Assembly: GCF_000820125.1 (NCBI RefSeq)
Contig: NZ_CDBY01000054.1
Span: 70,614-134,613, forward strand
Length of the DNA: 64,000 bases
Origin: Aeromonas simiae
GTDB lineage: Bacteria; Pseudomonadota; Gammaproteobacteria; Enterobacterales; Aeromonadaceae
Direction: 5' to 3'
Part shown: piece by piece, positions 10,300-22,449 of the stretch
Position numbering within the stretch: the stretch's first letter is position 1
Layout: each line of letters starts with the position of its first letter
Made by a program: the position numbers and the translations under genes
The notes under the pieces: model-generated
What the model saw: the letters and a program-made list of their open reading frames with translations, nothing else
What the model was told of the DNA's origin: nothing
Database searches by the model: none

Positions 10300-10713
10300 A
10301 TGTTCTCCCAACTGCTCGGCTCCCTGAGTGGAGTGCTCCCCTTTATCGCTTACTTTTTGTTGGCCATGGGGCTGCTGGCGATCTTCGTTCGCCTCTATAC
10401 CTGGCTGACTCCACACCACGAATTTGCCCTGATCCGCGCCGGTAATCCGGCGGCGGCCACCGCGTTTGGCGGGGCTCTCATCGGCTTCGCCCTGCCGCTC
10501 TCCAGCGCCATCAGCCACTCCCTCTCCCTGATCGATTGTGCCATCTGGGGGGCGATCGCCCTGCTGGTGCAAGTGGCCGCCTTTCGGGTTATGCGACTGT
10601 GGCTCACTGATCTGAGTGAGCGGATTTCCCGCGGGGAGATGGCCTGCGCGATTTTGCTGGCTTCCACCGCCCTGTCGGTGGGGCTGCTCAATGCCGCCTG
10701 CATGACCTACTGA
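10300..10713 (+). CDS. yjfL: DUF350 inner-membrane protein YjfL
   Basis: A 137-residue protein with four predicted membrane segments and the C-terminal motif LLNAACMTY, which together with LTPHHEFALI and GFALPLSSAI is characteristic of E. coli YjfL-like DUF350 proteins. The start at 10300 gives the family's usual length and lies after the upstream terminator. It is followed seven bases later by a DUF1190 lipoprotein gene and then an ATP-grasp ligase, the same order as yjfL-yjfM-yjfC. Biochemical function is unknown. Confidence 0.85.
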   Translation: MFSQLLGSLSGVLPFIAYFLLAMGLLAIFVRLYTWLTPHHEFALIRAGNPAAATAFGGALIGFALPLSSAISHSLSLIDCAIWGAIALLVQVAAFRVMRLWLTDLSERISRGEMACAILLASTALSVGLLNAACMTY

Positions 10714-10720
10714 GGTATCC

Positions 10721-11257
10721 ATGAAGAGCAGCAACAAGCGCAGCAGCAGGGTGGCATTGGTGATGATGGTGCCGACAGCCTCCCTATGGTTACAAGGGTG
10801 CAACGAACGCCCCGAGCTGGCCTATGTCTACACCTCGGCCGAGGCCTGTGCCGCTGTTCCGGGTAATGATCCGGCTCGGTGCCAGCTGGCCTTTGCAGAG
10901 GCCAGCAGTCGTCACCTCCTGCGGGCGCCCCGTTATCCTGACCGGGTAGAGTGTGAGGCGGACTTTGGCGCGGGAGGGTGTGAGGATAAGGTGCCGCGGA
11001 TGAGGGGGATTCTGACCAGCGGTGTTGCCATCGGAACAGACCCTGTCCCTGGGATCCCGACCCAGGCGCTCTATCAGCGCATTGATGAGCCCTATACACT
11101 GCGTACGGCGCAAGGGGTACGCCTCCCTGCGGGCAGCAGCCTGGTGCGGGTTTGCCAGAGTGCAGTGGCGTTGGCGCCGACCCAGCAGGTTCGGCGGGGT
11201 GGTTTCGGGGGAGAAGCTGCCCGGCGTGCCAGTCACTGCCAGAGTAGCGGGGGTTAG
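10721..11257 (+). CDS. yjfM: DUF1190 lipoprotein, YjfM/YgiB-like
   Basis: A 178-residue predicted lipoprotein: a basic start and hydrophobic segment end in the lipobox LQGC (Cys27). Several Cys residues follow (AEACAAV, ARCQLAFAE, VECEADFGAGGCEDK), the DUF1190 pattern. It ends in a basic, Gly-rich tail and is shorter than E. coli YjfM/YgiB. It lies seven bases after yjfL and two bases before yjfC, so the three are certainly an operon. Function unknown; families of this kind partner with ATP-grasp ligases. Confidence 0.8.
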   Translation: MKSSNKRSSRVALVMMVPTASLWLQGCNERPELAYVYTSAEACAAVPGNDPARCQLAFAEASSRHLLRAPRYPDRVECEADFGAGGCEDKVPRMRGILTSGVAIGTDPVPGIPTQALYQRIDEPYTLRTAQGVRLPAGSSLVRVCQSAVALAPTQQVRRGGFGGEAARRASHCQSSGG

Positions 11258-11259
11258 AC

Positions 11260-12414
11260 ATGGAGCGCATCTCCCTGCCCGAGCGGCCGGACTGGCGTGA
11301 GCGGGCTGCTGAGCTTGGCTTTGAGTTTCATACCTTCGATGGCGAGCCCTATTGGGACGAGAGCGCTTGCTACCGTTTTGGCTTGCGCCAGATAGAGGAT
11401 GATCTGGAGGCGCCTACCGAGGAGCTGCATCAGATGGCCCTCTCGCTGGTGGCGAAGATTGTGGTCAGCGAGGCGCTGCTGACTCGACTCGATATCCCCG
11501 AATACTGCTGGCCTGCCCTGGAGGCGTCCTGGCGGCGCCGGGATCCCCATCTCTATGGCCGGCTGGATCTTGCCTATGACGGGCATGGGCCCGCCAAGCT
11601 GTTGGAGCTTAACTACGACACCCCCACCTCGCTCTATGAATCGGGCTTCTTCCAATGGATTTGGCTGGAAGATCAGGTCTGTCGGGGTGTGCTGCCGGCC
11701 GGGGTCGATCAGTTCAACTCCTTGCAGGAGAAGCTCTATGGCGCCTTCGTCGCCCGAGGCAATGGCGGCCCACTGCATTTCACCTGCGTGGGCGAGAATC
11801 TGGAGGACAGGGGAAATCTCGACTACCTCATCGATATCGCCTTGCAGGCAGGCTGTGATGCCCGCTTTGTCGATCTGGAGGATATTGGCGAGCTGGGAGG
11901 GCAGTTGGTGGATCTCGGCAACGAACCCATCCACGACATGTTCAAGCTCTACCCCTGGGAGTTCATGGTGCGCGAGCCGTTTGGCCAGACACTGCTGACC
12001 AGCCAGACCCGCTTTATTGAGCCCGCCTGGAAGATGATCCTCTCCAACAAGGGGATACTGCCCTTGTTGTGGCAGTCCTTCCCTGACCACCCCAACCTGT
12101 TGCCCGCCTTCTTTGACTCGCAACCCACCAGCCCGATGGCACCGGGCTGGGTGCGCAAGCCCCTCTACTCCCGGGAGGGGGCCAATATCGAGCTGGTGGA
12201 TCATCAGGGAGCACGCCTGCACGAGCCGGGCCCCTACGACGACTCGGGCTATGTGCGTCAGGCATTTCACCCCTTGCCCTGCTTTGCCGGCAGTTACACC
12301 CTGATCGGCAGTTGGATGGTCGGCGATGCGGCGGCCGGTATCGGCATCCGCGAGGACGCCACCCTGATCACCAAGGACAGCTCCCGCTTCTTGCCCCATA
12401 TCATCCTCGACTAG
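11260..12414 (+). CDS. yjfC: Glutathionylspermidine-synthase-like ATP-grasp ligase YjfC/YgiC
   Basis: This 384-residue cytoplasmic protein has the GSP_synth ATP-grasp domain. Diagnostic segments are YGRLDLAYDG, AKLLELNYDTPTSLYE and the C-terminal GSYTLIGSWMVGDAAAGIGIRED. It matches the synthetase half of glutathionylspermidine synthase and has no amidase half, like YjfC and YgiC. Family chemistry is ATP-dependent amide-bond formation between a peptide carboxylate and an amine; the real substrate is unknown. It is the last gene of the yjfLMC operon. Confidence 0.87.
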   Translation: MERISLPERPDWRERAAELGFEFHTFDGEPYWDESACYRFGLRQIEDDLEAPTEELHQMALSLVAKIVVSEALLTRLDIPEYCWPALEASWRRRDPHLYGRLDLAYDGHGPAKLLELNYDTPTSLYESGFFQWIWLEDQVCRGVLPAGVDQFNSLQEKLYGAFVARGNGGPLHFTCVGENLEDRGNLDYLIDIALQAGCDARFVDLEDIGELGGQLVDLGNEPIHDMFKLYPWEFMVREPFGQTLLTSQTRFIEPAWKMILSNKGILPLLWQSFPDHPNLLPAFFDSQPTSPMAPGWVRKPLYSREGANIELVDHQGARLHEPGPYDDSGYVRQAFHPLPCFAGSYTLIGSWMVGDAAAGIGIREDATLITKDSSRFLPHIILD

Positions 12415-12457
12415 TTAGGCACCATGGAGGGGGCAAGTGGTCGGCATTGTTAATGGC

Positions 12458-12485
12458 TTGTACTTTAAATTTCCCCGCTTATACT
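12458..12485 (+). promoter_or_regulatory. Promoter of the thi operon
   Basis: TTGTAC (12458-12463) and TATACT (12480-12485) are separated by 16 bases. Transcription should begin within a few bases of the first base of the TPP riboswitch, which fits a short 5' end before the aptamer. Confidence 0.6.
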
Positions 12486-12493
12486 GGCCCCAT

Positions 12494-12589
12494 CTTGTCG
12501 GAGTGCTGACCGTCGAACGACGCAAAGCTGAGACCGTTCATTCGGGATCCGTGGAACCTGATCAGGTTAAAACCTGCGAAGGGAACAAG
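12494..12589 (+). promoter_or_regulatory. TPP riboswitch (THI element) upstream of thiC
   Basis: The conserved thi-box elements GCTGAGA, ACCTGATCAGGTTA and ACCTGCGAAGGGA are present in order. The closing stem pairs CTTGT (12494-12498) with ACAAG (12585-12589). In proteobacterial thiC leaders this aptamer binds thiamine pyrophosphate and shuts expression off. Confidence 0.93.
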
Positions 12590-16502
<3,913 letters not shown>

Positions 16503-16513
<11 letters not shown>

Positions 16514-17285
16514 TGCGGCTTCTCTTAGTGACAACGAGTATCTCAGATACGGCCGCCAGCTGATGCTGGCGGAAGTGGGAGAGGAAGGTCAGGCGCGGCT
16601 GAAAGATAAGTCTGTGTTGATCGTGGGCCTCGGCGGGCTCGGCTCGCCGCTCGCCCTCTATCTGGCCGGGGCCGGGGTCGGCACATTGTGGCTGGCCGAT
16701 GGCGATACGGTCGATTCGAGCAATCTGCCGCGCCAGATCTTGTTCGATAGCGAGGCGGTCAACCACTCCAAGGCGGAGCTGGCCCGCGAGCGGTTGGCCG
16801 CCCACAACCCGCTGGTGGAGCTGATCGCCATCAACCAGCGGCTCGATGCCGCCAGTCTGCCGGAGTTTGTGGCCGAGGTAGATCTGGTGCTCGACAGCTG
16901 TGACAACCTCGCCACCCGCCAGGCCATCAACGCCGCCTGCGTGGAGCAGGGCAAGCCCTGGATCTCGGCCGCCGCCGTGGGCTGGCAGGGGCAGTTGATG
17001 GCGCGCACCCGCACGGATCACGCCTGCTACGCCTGCCTCTATCCGCCCGGCACTCAAGTGAGCCAGAGCTGCGAGAGCAGCGGCGTCACCGGCCCCTTGG
17101 TCGGTGTGATGGGCTCGTTGCAGGCGCTGGAGGCGCTGAAAGTGTTGCTCGGTCTGCCGAGCCCGGTGGCGGGCACCTTGCGCCGCTTCGATGCGCTGGC
17201 CCATCAGTGGCAGTGCCTGCGCTTGCCCGCCGACCCCGACTGCCCGGTCTGCGGCAGCACCAAGAATAAGGAGAGCAAGGCATGA
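16503..17285 (+). CDS. thiF: Sulfur-carrier adenylyltransferase ThiF
   Basis: A 260-residue E1-like enzyme that adenylates the C-terminal Gly of ThiS before sulfur transfer. It shows the nucleotide-binding GLGGLG (residues 42-47), the [13 protein letters not shown] segment, the zinc pairs CYAC and CPVC, and the [13 protein letters not shown] region holding the Cys that in E. coli links to ThiS. It overlaps thiDE by eleven bases and thiS by four. Confidence 0.94.
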
Positions 17286-17488
17286 CCTTGACCGTTCGAC
17301 TCAATGACAAGGAGCAGGCCATCGCGGCCGGCCAGAGTGTCGCCGATCTGCTGGTGACCCACGACATCAATCCCCAGGGGGTGGCGGTGGCCCTCAACGG
17401 CGCCGTGCTGCCCCGTGGCCGCTGGGCCGAGACCCCGCTCAACGAGGGGGACGAGATCCACCTTTTTACCGCCATCGCCGGAGGCTGA
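17282..17488 (+). CDS. thiS: Sulfur carrier protein ThiS
   Basis: This 68-residue ubiquitin-like protein ends in Gly-Gly, the C-terminus that is adenylated by ThiF and converted to a thiocarboxylate as sulfur donor for the thiazole. Length and the conserved [11 protein letters not shown] and [13 protein letters not shown] segments fit the family. The ATG overlaps the thiF stop by four bases; thiG begins one base after the stop. Confidence 0.94.
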   Translation: MTLTVRLNDKEQAIAAGQSVADLLVTHDINPQGVAVALNGAVLPRGRWAETPLNEGDEIHLFTAIAGG

Positions 17489-17489
17489 C

Positions 17490-18257
17490 ATGCTGACCAT
17501 TGCCGATCACACTTTTTCTTCGCGCCTCTTCACCGGCACCGGCAAGTTTGCCCGCCCGGATCTGATGGCCGCCGCTATCGAGGCGAGCGGCTCCGAGCTG
17601 GTCACCATGGCCATCAAGCGGCTCGAGCCGGGCAAGGCCCACGACGATATCCTCACGCCCCTTCGGCAGCTCGGGGTCAAGCTGTTGCCCAACACCTCCG
17701 GCGCCAAGAGCGCCGCCGAGGCGGTGTTTGCCGCTCACCTCGCCCGCGAGGCGCTGGGCACGAACTGGCTGAAACTCGAGATCCACCCCGATCCCAAATA
17801 CCTGCTGCCCGATCCCATCGAGACGCTGAAAGCCGCCGAGCAGTTGGTCAAAGAGGGGTTCGTGGTGCTGCCCTACTGCGGCGCCGACCCTGTGCTGTGC
17901 AAACGGCTCGAAGAGGTGGGCTGCGCCGCCGTGATGCCGCTCGGCGCGCCGATTGGCTCGAACCAGGGACTGGTGACCCGGGAGTTTCTCTCCATCATCA
18001 TCGAGCAGGCCAAGGTGCCTGTGGTGGTGGATGCGGGGATAGGCGCCCCGAGCCACGCGGCGGCTGCCTTTGAGCTGGGCGCCGATGCGGTGCTGGTGAA
18101 CACGGCGATCGCTGTCAGCGGCGACCCGGTCGCCATGGGCCGCGCCTTTGCGCTGGCCTGTGCGGCAGGGCGCGGCGCCTATGAGGCGGGCCTCGGCGCG
18201 CGCGGCGTACAGGCGCAGGCCTCCAGCCCGCTCACCGATTTTCTGGGGGCGCTATGA
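17490..18257 (+). CDS. thiG: Thiazole synthase ThiG
   Basis: A 255-residue TIM-barrel enzyme that condenses deoxyxylulose phosphate, dehydroglycine and ThiS thiocarboxylate into the thiazole phosphate. The Schiff-base Lys is expected at residue 95 (NWLKLEI). [27 protein letters not shown] is the conserved phosphate-binding C-terminal part. The start at 17490 is set by GGAGG six bases upstream; longer readings into thiS are out of frame with known ThiG proteins. Its stop overlaps the thiH start by four bases. Confidence 0.95.
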   Translation: MLTIADHTFSSRLFTGTGKFARPDLMAAAIEASGSELVTMAIKRLEPGKAHDDILTPLRQLGVKLLPNTSGAKSAAEAVFAAHLAREALGTNWLKLEIHPDPKYLLPDPIETLKAAEQLVKEGFVVLPYCGADPVLCKRLEEVGCAAVMPLGAPIGSNQGLVTREFLSIIIEQAKVPVVVDAGIGAPSHAAAAFELGADAVLVNTAIAVSGDPVAMGRAFALACAAGRGAYEAGLGARGVQAQASSPLTDFLGAL

Positions 18258-19399
18258 GACACTTCGATCCCATCGAGGGGGATAGTTTTCTCGATAGATG
18301 GCGCGAACTTGAGTGGGACGACGTGGGCATGCAGGTGCGCTCCAAGACGGCCGCCGATGTGGAGCGTGCCCTGAGTGCCCCGCGCCGCACCCTGAGCGAT
18401 TTTATGGCGCTGATCTCCCCTGCCGCCGAGGCGTATCTGCCGCAGATGGCGGCCGAGGCCGAGCGCCTGACCCGCCAGCGTTTTGGCAACACGGTGGGCT
18501 TTTATGTGCCGCTCTATCTGTCGAACCTGTGCGCCAACGACTGCACCTATTGCGGCTTTTCCATGAGCAACCGCTTAAAGCGCAAGACCCTGAGCCTGGA
18601 GGAGGTTGAGCGCGAGTGTCAGGCCATCAAGGCGCTCGGCTTTGACAGCGTGCTGCTGGTGACCGGTGAGCACGAGACCAAGGTGGGGCTCGCCTATTTT
18701 CGTGAGGTGATGCCCCTCATCCGCCGCCACTTCAGCACGGTGGCGATGGAGGTGCAGCCCCTCTCCCAGGCCGAATACACCGAGCTGAAAACCCTCGGCC
18801 TCGACGCCGTCATGGTCTATCAGGAGACCTATCACGCCCCCACCTATGCCCGCCACCACCTGCGCGGCAACAAGCAGGACATCGAGTGGCGCCTCGCCAC
18901 ACCGGACAGGTTGGGCCGCGCCGGCATCGACAAGATAGGGCTGGGGGCGCTGATCGGGTTATCGAGGGATTGGCGCGCCGACAGCTATTTCGTTGCCGAG
19001 CATCTGAGCTGGCTTGAGCGCCACCACTGGCAGAGCCGCTATTCCCTCTCTTTCCCGCGCCTGCGCCCCTGCACCGGTGGGCTGGAGCCGGAAGTGGTCA
19101 TGTCGGATCGCCAGCTGGCGCAGCTGATCTGCGCTTGGCGCCTCTTCTCGCCCACCCTGGATTTGTCGCTATCGACCCGCGAGTCGGCGACCTTTCGCAA
19201 CGGCGCGGTGCGCCTTGGTATCACCCAGATGTCGGCTGAGTCGCGCACCCAGCCGGGGGGCTATGCCGAGGGGGATAAAGAGGAGCTGGAGCAGTTCGCC
19301 ATCCACGACGATCGCCGGGTTGGCGAGGTGGCGGCCGCCGTGCGCCAGGCGGGGTTGCAGCCGGTGTTCAAGGATTGGGAACCCTTCCTGGGCCGATAG
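18254..19399 (+). CDS. thiH: 2-iminoacetate synthase (tyrosine lyase) ThiH
   Basis: A 381-residue radical SAM enzyme that cleaves tyrosine to dehydroglycine for ThiG. The cluster motif CX3CX2C is Cys93, Cys97, Cys100 (CANDCTYC). The C-terminal BATS region is present ([24 protein letters not shown]). Presence of ThiH, and not a glycine oxidase ThiO, fits a facultative anaerobe. It is the last gene of the thi operon; no strong T-tract terminator is obvious directly after it, where hairpin-rich repeats begin. Confidence 0.95.
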   Translation: MRHFDPIEGDSFLDRWRELEWDDVGMQVRSKTAADVERALSAPRRTLSDFMALISPAAEAYLPQMAAEAERLTRQRFGNTVGFYVPLYLSNLCANDCTYCGFSMSNRLKRKTLSLEEVERECQAIKALGFDSVLLVTGEHETKVGLAYFREVMPLIRRHFSTVAMEVQPLSQAEYTELKTLGLDAVMVYQETYHAPTYARHHLRGNKQDIEWRLATPDRLGRAGIDKIGLGALIGLSRDWRADSYFVAEHLSWLERHHWQSRYSLSFPRLRPCTGGLEPEVVMSDRQLAQLICAWRLFSPTLDLSLSTRESATFRNGAVRLGITQMSAESRTQPGGYAEGDKEELEQFAIHDDRRVGEVAAAVRQAGLQPVFKDWEPFLGR

Positions 19400-19450
19400 A
19401 GGCGGCCAGGCCCCCCTTTGCTAGTGGCATCCCGGCGTTCAGCCAGACTC

Positions 19451-19700
19451 CGTGCCTGTGGCAAGCAGGCACGGCTGCGCCGTGCAATCGTAGGGTCGAT
19501 TAGCCGTCAGGCGTAATCGTCCGCTTTGTGGTGTGTCTGATGGATGGCACGGCTTTGCCGTGCAGGACGCGAGGCCGCTGGCCTCGAAGGGGTTTCGCCC
19601 GCCCTTCGGGCTTGGGCGAGTAACTTTTCTTTGCGTGGCCAAAGAAAAGTCACCAATCGAGCGGCCACCCCCGCTTATTCGCCCGACTTACGTCGGGTTC
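19451..19700. repeat. Hairpin-rich non-coding block upstream of the Y1 transposase
   Basis: A run of short perfect inverted repeats: CGTGCCTG/CAGGCACG (19451-19473), GCACGGC/GCCGTGC (19469-19485 and again 19547-19563), GAGGCC/GGCCTC, and ACTTTTCTTTG/CAAAGAAAAGT (19623-19650). No gene is evident. Such REP-like clusters often sit beside Y1 (REP-associated) transposases; the association here is by position. Confidence 0.6.
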
Positions 19701-19729
19701 CTTCGGCTCACCAGCTTGTCGGCGAGTTC

Positions 19730-19741
19730 TGGGACACCCAC
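19730..19741. repeat. Left terminal-repeat-like 12-mer of the Y1 element
   Basis: TGGGACACCCAC lies 61 bases before the transposase start. Its exact reverse complement GTGGGTGTCCCA occurs four times downstream of the gene (20954, 20997, 21183 and 21209), which marks the probable element ends. Confidence 0.6.
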
Positions 19742-19801
19742 TATTTTGACAGGGGTGTAGTGGTCTGCTTGGCTTAAGCGACAGCGCAGAGGGAACTCGC
19801 C

Positions 19802-20749
19802 ATGACCATCGCCCGTTCACGTCAGATCAGCTTGCAGGATACGCCTTATTACCATGTGGTGAGCCGCTGTGTGCGACGCGCCTTTCTGTGCGGGCAAGAT
19901 GCCCACTCTGGGCAGAGTTATGAGCATCGCCGCCAGTGGGTGGTCGACAGGCTGGGCCAGTTGTCACGGCTCTTTGCCATCGGTATCTGCGCTTACGCTG
20001 TGATGAGCAACCACTACCACTTGGTGCTGAACGTGGATGCTGAGCAGGCGCAGGGGTGGAGTGAGCGGGAGGTGGCCGAGCGCTGGGCCGGGTTGTTTCA
20101 ATGGCCGTTGCCGGTGCGACGCTGGTATCAGGGGGATGCCTTGATTGAGCCAGAACTCGCTGTGGTGCAAGGGCTGATAGCGCAGTGGCGAGAGCGACTC
20201 TACTCCATCAGCTGGTTCGTTCGCCTGCTCAATGAAGGGCTGGCTCGCCAGGCTAATCAGGAAGATGGCTGTAAGGGCCACTTCTGGGAGGGGCGCTTCA
20301 AGAGTCAGGCCCTGCTGACGGAGTCGGCACTATTGGCCTGCATGACCTATGTGGAGCTCAACCCGGTGCGAGCAAAATTGGCTGAGACACCGGAGGAGAG
20401 CGACTACACCAGCATCAGCCAGCGCCTTGGCCGTGCTCAAACCACCGAATTGCCACCCTTGTTGCTCCCGTTTGCTCAAAAGGGTGAATCCAGGTCACTC
20501 CCCTACACCTTCACCGACTATCTGATTCTGGTCGACTGGACCGGTCGTGCTATCCGGAGTGACAAGCGGGGTTATATTCCCGAGGCGCTTTCCCCCATTT
20601 TGCAACGGCTACAACTCGACGGCGACGACTGGCTCAAGCAGGTGACATTGTTCAAACGAAGTGGCATCCGGGCCATCGGCCACGGTGTGGCCCGTGAGCG
20701 CTACGCCCACCACTGTGGGCAGCGACGATGTCATCAGCCTGGAGTTTGA
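19802..20749 (+). mobile_element. Y1 (HUH, IS200-like/REP-associated) transposase
   Basis: A 315-residue transposase of the Y1_Tnp superfamily. The HUH motif is NHYHLV (about residue 70). The segments PYYHVVSRCVRRAFLCG, GHFWEGRFKSQALL and YVELNPVRAKLAETPEESDYTS are typical of REP-associated tyrosine transposases and related single-strand transposases. The frame is intact. It is flanked by inverted 12-mers, and the downstream end is amplified. It lies between the thi operon and lpoB, an insertion in otherwise ordinary sequence. Confidence 0.85.
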
Positions 20750-20785
20750 ATCCTTTTAGTGCCGCTCGGTAACACCGTATTACCA

Positions 20786-21201
20786 ATGCTTGTGTGGCAT
20801 GACTCACCGCTATTGTCTCCGTGTGGATTTCGTATCTACAACAGCCATATCGTGAGCATTTAGCCACCTGCTCCCTGGCGGTAGCGCAAGTCCAGAGTGT
20901 GTGATGAGGGGCGTCAAGCTCCTATGTCATGAGTCTACGCCTCATACAAAAAGGTGGGTGTCCCAAAACATAATGAGCCTACGCCTCATACAAAAGGTGG
21001 GTGTCCCAAAATGATGCTTGTGTGGCATGACTCACCGCTATTGTCTCCGTGTGGATTTCGTATCCACAACAGCCATATCGTGAACATTTAGCCACCTGCT
21101 CCCTGGCGGTAGCGCAAGTCCAGAGTGTGTGATGAGGGGCGTCAAGCTCCTATGTCATGAGCCTACGCCTCATACAAAAAAGGTGGGTGTCCCAAAACAT
21201 A
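20786..21201. repeat. Tandem direct duplication of a ~187-bp unit
   Basis: The unit at 20786-20972 is repeated almost exactly at 21014-21201 (offset 228 bp). I see only a few substitutions (for example TATCTACA versus TATCCACA, GTGAGCAT versus GTGAACAT) and one extra A. Each unit ends with the 12-mer GTGGGTGTCCCA, and the segments between and after the units add further copies of it. No coding frame spans the units. Confidence 0.85.
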
Positions 21202-21220
21202 CAAAAAGGTGGGTGTCCCA
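20954..21220. repeat. Four copies of right-end 12-mer GTGGGTGTCCCA
   Basis: Copies lie at 20954-20965, 20997-21008, 21183-21194 and 21209-21220, each within AAGGTGGGTGTCCCAAAA. All are inverted relative to the single copy at 19730-19741. They look like repeated transposon right ends. Confidence 0.7.
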
Positions 21221-21260
21221 AAATGAAGAGTTGCCGGACGCGAAGAGATAGGCATTAAAT

Positions 21261-21578
21261 ATGATGTTATTGGTTGTTAGGCTTATTGCGGGATGTTACC
21301 CCCTGTCGGGGTGGGAGCGTTTTATCGATAGGAGTTTCATATATGGGTCATCCTTGATGCTTCTGTATCTGGTTCTCTATTATCTTTTTCCCTCCGATCT
21401 GGTCGGTCGCTCCATCCATCTGGGGCGGTTAGGCCAATATTTTCCGGTTGTGTCATACGCTGCCATCTTATTTGGCGCCGCAGTTTTCCCTTTCGACAAG
21501 GGGCGATATATCCCTTGGCTTGGTGCTGGCGGCCTGGTGATCGCCTCCCTCTGTCACCTCATTTTCGCAGTGTATTGA
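21261..21578 (+). CDS. Small hypothetical membrane protein
   Basis: A 105-residue protein with about three hydrophobic spans (about residues 30-45, 60-80, 85-104). It is less GC-rich than its neighbours and begins 40 bases after the last transposon-end repeat. No family is recognised. No strong ribosome-binding site is seen at 21261; a second ATG lies one codon on. It may be accessory DNA brought in with the repeats or the truncated remainder of a larger membrane protein. Confidence 0.45.
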   Translation: MMLLVVRLIAGCYPLSGWERFIDRSFIYGSSLMLLYLVLYYLFPSDLVGRSIHLGRLGQYFPVVSYAAILFGAAVFPFDKGRYIPWLGAGGLVIASLCHLIFAVY

Positions 21579-21778
21579 TGGCATGGTGGCAACCGATGAG
21601 CGGGTTGCCCTCTTATTTGTCGTGGGGCCCTGCTTCGCCAGCCTCTGTCGCCCGGTGGGGGCGGGGGCATCGACCCTGCCGGGGTTTGTCTCTAGCATGG
21701 GACGAGGTGGGGCCACGGCATCGCCTTCGGGCGGTGAACGAGGTTCGTCACATGGACTTCTGATAAAGAGAGAAAACG

Positions 21779-22357
21779 ATGAAGCTGCGTAGCGTGTTGA
21801 TGGTGGGGGCCCTGTTGCTGGGCGGTTGTGCGGTCAATCCCTATGGCGGCAGCCCGGCGCCGGTGGGCGAGACGGCACCGCCGGTAAAACAGCCGGATAA
21901 GGTGGTCACCGAGCCGGAGGTCAGCACTGCGCAGCCCACGCCGGTGGCGCCGCTCGGATTGGCCCAAGCGATGGCCAATGCCGTGGTACAGGCTCCCGAG
22001 GTGCGGGCGCTGACGCGGGGGGATAAGCCGGTGCTGCTGCTGGCGCCGCCCCAGAACAATACTCAGAGCCAGGTTGATACCGATGCCATGGCGGCGGCCA
22101 TGCGCCCACGCATTCAGGCGGGTGGGTTTCGCCTGGTCGATGCCGACCGGGTGGCGGCCATCACAGGCCAGCTTGAATACCAGCAGGGGGGGGTGAACCC
22201 GGCCTCCCTGGTGCGGCTCGGTCGTCAGACCGGTGCCGGTTACATGCTCTATGGGGATCTGGGGGAGGCGGCGGGTCGCTACCAGCTCGCCATGAGCCTG
22301 ATGGATCTGAAAAGCGGTGAGCTGATCTGGAGTGGTAGCCGCTCCGCCCAGCGCTGA
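21779..22357 (+). CDS. lpoB: Outer-membrane lipoprotein LpoB, penicillin-binding protein activator
   Basis: A 192-residue lipoprotein with lipobox LGGC (Cys17), a Pro-rich linker (about residues 20-60) that can span the periplasm, and a C-terminal globular domain. In that domain VLLLAPPQNNTQSQVDTDAMAAAMRP and LMDLKSGELIWSGSRS match E. coli LpoB (VLLVDSVNNRT, TGEIIWSG). LpoB activates the peptidoglycan synthase PBP1b from the outer membrane. It is monocistronic here, closed by a strong hairpin at 22405-22440. Confidence 0.85.
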   Translation: MKLRSVLMVGALLLGGCAVNPYGGSPAPVGETAPPVKQPDKVVTEPEVSTAQPTPVAPLGLAQAMANAVVQAPEVRALTRGDKPVLLLAPPQNNTQSQVDTDAMAAAMRPRIQAGGFRLVDADRVAAITGQLEYQQGGVNPASLVRLGRQTGAGYMLYGDLGEAAGRYQLAMSLMDLKSGELIWSGSRSAQR

Positions 22358-22404
22358 GCCTACCGATGGGGGCTGCGGCCCCTTGACGTTATGGGATACC
22401 TTGC

Positions 22405-22440
22405 AAGGCACCGCCTGCTCTGATGTGGGCGGTGCCTTTT
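22405..22440. terminator. Bidirectional terminator
   Basis: An eleven-base-pair stem (AAGGCACCGCC at 22405-22415 with GGCGGTGCCTT at 22428-22438) has a twelve-base loop and a T run on the plus strand. It sits between convergent lpoB and the PhzF-family gene. Confidence 0.8.
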
Positions 22441-22449
22441 CGCACATGC

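Noticed and set aside
20786..21220. CRISPR array in the repeat block
   Set aside because: There are only two long units (~187 bp) and four 12-mers at irregular spacing, with no short regular repeat-spacer pattern and no cas genes.
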